From the NCBI GenBank assembly GCA_946562005.1, contig CAMNVD010000038.1, forward strand, positions 1 through 9,500: 9,500 bases of DNA. The letters run 5' to 3'. Position 1 is the first letter of the stretch. The number at the start of each line of letters is the position of its first letter. Position numbers and translations under genes: made by a program. The notes beneath the pieces were generated by a model. That model was not told where the DNA came from and ran no database searches. It saw only the letters and a program-made list of their open reading frames with translations. The stretch is from an uncultured Clostridia bacterium (lineage in GTDB: Bacteria; Bacillota; Dehalobacteriia; UBA4068; JAAVYR01). Positions 6,413 through 9,500 of this stretch are shown here, piece by piece.

Positions 6413-7807
6413 ATGAAAAAGAATGGAGCAGATATTATGTTTTATTGGTCGACTATCCAAAATAAAAAAATATTTCCTGTCTTTTTCTTGTTAGTGGGAT
6501 TCTTTATGTTTTGCGGTATTCTGTTTTTGGTTCCTTGGGGAAGATTATTTCTTTCTGGTAACGAGATTGCTGCTGGCGTTTATATCGGCGGGGAATCGGT
6601 CGGACATTTTTCTAATGCAGAATTAAAAGATTGGTTAGAAGCAAAGAATACTGTCTGGAAGCAACAAAACATTTATCTTGTAGCTGATGGGGAGAGGTTT
6701 GCTTTTACGCTAGATGAAATAGGCGCTGCTATGGATATGGAGGCTGTAATGAATACAGCTTATGGTGTGGGGCGACGAGGCAATTTTCTGGTACGTTTCC
6801 GTGAACGAATGCGTCCGGTATATTTGGATTATCATTTTAAACTGGACAAGAATATTGTTGTAACCCACCTGCGGCCACTGCAAGAGCGCATTGATATGCC
6901 GGTGCAAAATGGTAGCATTACTGTAAATAGTCAGGGGGAAATCATCATAACGCCGTCTATAGAAGGAAAGAAACTAAATATAGAAAAAAGTGTAATAAGT
7001 ATTCGAGAACATTTAGTCTGGGATTTTCCTGGAACCGTGCCGCTCTCTGTGATGAAAACAGCGCCATTTCCTACTACAGAGGAGATTCGTTCTTGGCAGA
7101 TAAACGGAGTGCTTGCTTCCTTTACAACAGAATATAAGGAAGAGGAAGTCAATCGTGTTCATAATATTTCCTTAGCAGCGGAGAAAATAGATAATGTGCT
7201 GCTTATGCCGGGAGAGTTATTTTCTTTTAATGAATTAGTTGGGCCCCGGGATGCCGTTCATGGCTATAAAGAGTCGCTGATTATCTTTAATCAGGAATTT
7301 GTAGAGGGGTATGGCGGTGGTATTTGTCAGCTGGTTAGCACCTTATATAATGCTGTGCTGCGTGGGGAATGTTCTGTTGTAGAGCGTCATGCGCACTCTC
7401 TGGGCGTTTCTTATGTGCCGCCGGGGTTAGATGCGACGGTAGCCTATGGCACGTTGGATTTTCAGTTTCGGAATGGTTATCCTTTTCCTGTGCTCATTCA
7501 TACCCAGACGGAGGGGGGAAAGTTATCTGTTGCTATCTATGGGAACGTGCATAGTAATAGCAATACATTTCAATATCAACTTTACAGCAAAGAGGTGGAG
7601 ACCTATCCTATAAAAGAGGAGATTGTTATAGATAACACGCTTGCCGCAGGAGAAAAGAGAATCCTTCAGCAGGGTAAAAATGGGAAGAAAGTGGAAACCT
7701 ATCGCCAAGTATGGCAAGGTGAAACTTTATTAAAAGAGGAGAAAATTTCTACTGATATCTATCAGGGAAAGAAACAAATTATCGCTGTGCCCAAGACAGA
7801 AGATTAG
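6413..7807 (+). CDS. Membrane-anchored VanW-domain protein with G5-like C-terminus (YoaR-like)
   Basis: A 464-residue envelope protein. A short cytoplasmic start is followed by one transmembrane anchor (about residues 20-43), placing the rest outside the cell. Residues from about 55 (GVYIGGESVGHFSNAEL) to about 200 look like a PG_binding_4-type region. The VanW domain spans about 236-377, with the signature GGGICQLVSTLYNA and Cys305. Residues about 393-464 resemble a G5 domain (LAAGEKRILQQGKNGKKVETY), a fold found in wall-binding proteins. VanW is named after a gene of vancomycin-resistance clusters, but its activity is unknown and most chromosomal copies have no resistance role. ATG 6413 has a weak AGATGG site; ATG 6437, eight bases after GGAG, is an equally good start and would remove eight residues. 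It is divergent from ruvX, and no clear promoter or terminator of its own was found. Confidence 0.9.
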   Translation: MKKNGADIMFYWSTIQNKKIFPVFFLLVGFFMFCGILFLVPWGRLFLSGNEIAAGVYIGGESVGHFSNAELKDWLEAKNTVWKQQNIYLVADGERFAFTLDEIGAAMDMEAVMNTAYGVGRRGNFLVRFRERMRPVYLDYHFKLDKNIVVTHLRPLQERIDMPVQNGSITVNSQGEIIITPSIEGKKLNIEKSVISIREHLVWDFPGTVPLSVMKTAPFPTTEEIRSWQINGVLASFTTEYKEEEVNRVHNISLAAEKIDNVLLMPGELFSFNELVGPRDAVHGYKESLIIFNQEFVEGYGGGICQLVSTLYNAVLRGECSVVERHAHSLGVSYVPPGLDATVAYGTLDFQFRNGYPFPVLIHTQTEGGKLSVAIYGNVHSNSNTFQYQLYSKEVETYPIKEEIVIDNTLAAGEKRILQQGKNGKKVETYRQVWQGETLLKEEKISTDIYQGKKQIIAVPKTED

Positions 7808-7840
7808 AGGATAAGGGAAAATGATCCTGTTGTCTATTGG

Positions 7841-7869
7841 TTGTCTAATTGAGAAAGAAAGTGTATAAT
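7841..7869 (+). promoter_or_regulatory. Proposed sigma-A promoter of mltG
   Basis: TTGTCT at 7841-7846, a 17-base spacer and a perfect TATAAT at 7864-7869. Transcription would start near 7876, giving mltG a leader of about 150 bases and its own promoter separate from the vanW gene. Confidence 0.68.
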
Positions 7870-7878
7870 AATGTCAAA

Positions 7879-7970
7879 TCTATATGGATACTTTCGTTAG
7901 GATTGCAGTGTGTTGGCAACAAAATCTGAAATTATTCGTCTATATAGATAATGCAATGATGATGCAATGA
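7879..7970 (+). repeat. Short direct repeats in the mltG leader
   Basis: TCTATATGGATA (7879-7890) recurs as TCTATATAGATA (7939-7950), 11 of 12 bases identical and exactly 60 bases apart. Immediately after, ATGCAATGA occurs twice (7951-7959 and 7962-7970) with an 11-base period. They could be regulator binding sites or chance in AT-rich sequence. I recognise no known riboswitch. Confidence 0.4.
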
Positions 7971-8012
7971 AAACAGTATCAACAGATTTTATTATGGGCA
8001 AGCCTTGTGCGT

Positions 8013-8019
8013 AAGGAGG
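8013..8019 (+). promoter_or_regulatory. Ribosome binding site deciding the mltG start
   Basis: AAGGAGG lies 5 bases before ATG 8025 and only 2 before ATG 8022. An in-frame GTG at 8007 is upstream of the site and cannot be the start it serves. Confidence 0.8.
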
Positions 8020-8024
8020 ACATG

Positions 8025-9038
8025 ATGGCAAAACGAAAAAAACAAATGCGGCTAGGCGGTTTTCTATTTTTGGTTGTTATTTTTGCAGCCTTTTTTATGG
8101 GACAATCATACCTCTCCAGTCGGTCGGTGATATTAGCGGAGCCTGTTTCTATTACCATTCCCGACGGGGCAGGGTCTAAAACCATTGCTGGGATTTTAAA
8201 GGACAATGGCGTGATTCGTTCCGAGGGCGCTTTTGTTCGCTATGTGAAAAGAAACGGATTGGGGCAAGATTTACGTTCGGGCTCTTATACCTTTAGTGGG
8301 GAGCAGTCTCTAGCCGATGTATGCACCGCTCTAAAAAAGGGCAGGGGCAATGCGACAGAAGTGCGTGTAACCATTCCAGAAGGCTTAACGGTAGAGCAAA
8401 CAGCAGAAATCTTTGCTGAAAAAGGCTTAGTAGACAAAGACGCCTTTATAAACTACACCTTAAATGGGGATTTCTCTTATGACTATCTGCCGGCAAAGGG
8501 AACTCCTGAACGCTTAGAAGGATTTTTATTCCCGGATACGTACCAGATTTCCACTTCTTGGGATGAAGAGGACATTGTTAATATGCTGCTGCGGCAGTTT
8601 GATAAGGTGCTGACAGAAGAATGGCGGGAACAGGCAGAGGCCAATGGCATGAGCATTTATGAAGTGGTAACTTTAGCCTCTATCGTTGAGAGAGAAGCAA
8701 AAGTGGCAGGGGATCGTCCGATTATTGCCGGTGTATTCTTAAATCGTCTGGATATTGGCATGAAACTGGAGTCCTGCGCTACAGTGCAATATGCCTTGGG
8801 TGAGGTGAAACCTGTTTTACTCTATAAAGATTTAGAAATTGACTCGCCTTATAATACTTATAAAAATCAAGGCTTGCCTCCGACGCCTATTGCGGCGCCG
8901 GGGAAGGCTTCTTTAGAGGCAGCTTTATATCCGACAGAAAGCGACTATCTCTTTTTCTTAGCGAAGCCAGACGGTTCTCACTTCTTTAGTAAGACCTTAG
9001 CAGAACACAATGCTGCAAAAAACAAATACTTAAAGTAG
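8025..9038 (+). CDS. mltG: MltG, endolytic peptidoglycan transglycosylase (YceG family)
   Basis: A membrane-anchored lytic transglycosylase that cuts inside nascent glycan strands and is proposed to end their elongation. The 337-residue protein has a basic N-terminus (MAKRKKQ), one transmembrane helix at about 9-28, a LysM-like subdomain starting near 40 (VSITIPDGAGSKTIAGIL), then the YceG catalytic domain to the C-terminus. Visible signatures are GFLFPDTYQI, LASIVEREA with catalytic Glu222 (matching the ASIVEKE motif of E. coli MltG), FLNRLDIGMKLESCATVQYALG, DSPYNTYKNQGLPPTPIAAPG, and HFFSKTLAEHNA at the end. Length and motifs are complete. The start is set by AAGGAGG at 8013-8019. An O-methyltransferase gene follows after 11 bases, as yrrM follows yrrL in Bacillus subtilis. 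Confidence 0.97.
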   Translation: MAKRKKQMRLGGFLFLVVIFAAFFMGQSYLSSRSVILAEPVSITIPDGAGSKTIAGILKDNGVIRSEGAFVRYVKRNGLGQDLRSGSYTFSGEQSLADVCTALKKGRGNATEVRVTIPEGLTVEQTAEIFAEKGLVDKDAFINYTLNGDFSYDYLPAKGTPERLEGFLFPDTYQISTSWDEEDIVNMLLRQFDKVLTEEWREQAEANGMSIYEVVTLASIVEREAKVAGDRPIIAGVFLNRLDIGMKLESCATVQYALGEVKPVLLYKDLEIDSPYNTYKNQGLPPTPIAAPGKASLEAALYPTESDYLFFLAKPDGSHFFSKTLAEHNAAKNKYLK

Positions 9039-9049
9039 TAGATAGTATT

Positions 9050-9500
9050 ATGCGTAAAATAAACAAATCCATAGCAGAAATAAAAAATCAAATTTCCAAT
9101 ATCCTACCAGAGGTGGAAGCGGCTTGCAGACGGGATTATGTGGCGCTGATTGATAAGGATAGCACAGGTCTAGTTGGGTCAGAATTAGAAAAAATTTCTT
9201 GTAAACGTTTACTAGAGATTGGTTCGGGATATGGTTATTCGGCGCTGTCCTTTTTACGGTTTATGTTAGCGGCAGAGATATGGGACGTCTCTGTCTGCAC
9301 CATAGAGCGGCTCCAGACTCGTTGGGAGACGGCCAAACATTATATTGAAATGGCCGGTGCAGAGTCCTACATTCAGTGTTTATTGGGAGAAGCGCCTGAC
9401 GCCTTTTCTTACTTAGATTTATCGCAGAAGTGGGATTGTATCTTCATGGATGCAGCTATGGGACGTTATAGTGATTTTTGGTTACAACTGAAGGATTTTT
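9050..9500 (+). CDS. SAM-dependent O-methyltransferase (YrrM/TrmR position), 3' end outside window
   Basis: A class I (Rossmann-fold) methyltransferase; 150 codons are visible. Motif I is LLEIGSGYGYSAL (residues 54-66) for SAM binding, followed by an acidic strand end CTIER that would hold the ribose hydroxyls. WDCIFMDAAMGRY (Asp134) matches the metal-site motif of the COMT-like O-methyltransferase_3 family. The place after mltG is that of yrrM, whose Bacillus subtilis product TrmR methylates 5-hydroxyuridine in the tRNA wobble position; that role here is an inference. The protein is divergent: family members usually have a Lys in DAAKGxY, here Met137, and the usual VPI segment before motif I is not recognisable. 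ATG 9050 has no clear ribosome binding site, so coupling to mltG (11-base gap) is likely. Confidence 0.88.
   Translation, partial: MRKINKSIAEIKNQISNILPEVEAACRRDYVALIDKDSTGLVGSELEKISCKRLLEIGSGYGYSALSFLRFMLAAEIWDVSVCTIERLQTRWETAKHYIEMAGAESYIQCLLGEAPDAFSYLDLSQKWDCIFMDAAMGRYSDFWLQLKDF

Noticed and set aside
6413..7807. The VanW-domain gene as evidence of vancomycin resistance
   Set aside because: There are no vanHAX-type ligase, dehydrogenase or dipeptidase genes nearby, and chromosomal VanW-domain proteins are widespread without resistance.
1..9500. CRISPR arrays, transposases, phage genes, tRNA or rRNA genes
   Set aside because: I looked through all intergenic regions and saw no regularly spaced identical repeats, no transposase-like frame and no tRNA-like cloverleaf.

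Overview
The window looks like the chromosome of a Bacillota (Firmicutes) bacterium. The evidence is moderate-to-low GC, strong AGGAGG-type ribosome binding sites, a MocR/PdxR regulator divergent from pdxST, and a gene set (ruvX, DUF1292, mltG, O-methyltransferase) that matches the Bacillus subtilis yrrK-yrzB-yrrL-yrrM neighbourhood. A VanW-domain wall protein fits this too. I cannot name the genus from the sequence alone. Every stretch is occupied by genes or short intergenic spacers; no gene-free gap exceeds about 220 bases. I see no rRNA, tRNA, CRISPR array, transposase or phage gene.

Layout. Bases 1-2217 (+): the 3' part of a membrane-bound O-acyltransferase (MBOAT/AlgI type), overlapping a DHHW/AlgX-like SGNH-type gene. 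Together they form a two-protein polysaccharide O-acetylation module. The MBOAT lacks its usual C-terminal section, and the partner starts inside it without a visible ribosome binding site. Bases 2214-3662 (-): pdxR, meeting the previous gene tail to tail with a 4-base overlap. Bases 3663-3802: the divergent pdxR/pdxS control region, with an inverted repeat, TGAAAT repeats and a TATAAT promoter. Bases 3803-5258 (+): pdxS-pdxT, the two subunits of PLP synthase. Bases 5259-5480: degenerate ATTCTGA...GAAGAAT repeats and a minus-strand terminator. Bases 5481-6278 (-): ruvX followed by an acidic DUF1292 protein. Bases 6413-7807 (+): a VanW-domain, G5-like, membrane-anchored protein. Bases 8025-9038 (+): mltG, behind its own promoter and a leader of about 150 bases. 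Bases 9050-9500 (+): the start of an O-methyltransferase that runs off the window.

How the genes work together. PdxS and PdxT make pyridoxal 5'-phosphate from ribose 5-phosphate, glyceraldehyde 3-phosphate and glutamine. PdxR, with a GntR-type DNA-binding domain and a PLP-binding aminotransferase-like domain, very probably senses PLP and controls them. The MBOAT/DHHW pair, the VanW protein and MltG all act on the cell envelope but belong to separate transcription units. RuvX, DUF1292, MltG and the methyltransferase are a conserved housekeeping neighbourhood. Here the ruvX-DUF1292 block faces the opposite way from mltG and a vanW-type gene lies between, which suggests a local rearrangement.

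I found no convincing undescribed system. The points most worth a second look are the MBOAT/DHHW junction, the PdxR operator architecture, the mltG leader repeats, and a Lys-to-Met change in the methyltransferase's metal-site motif.
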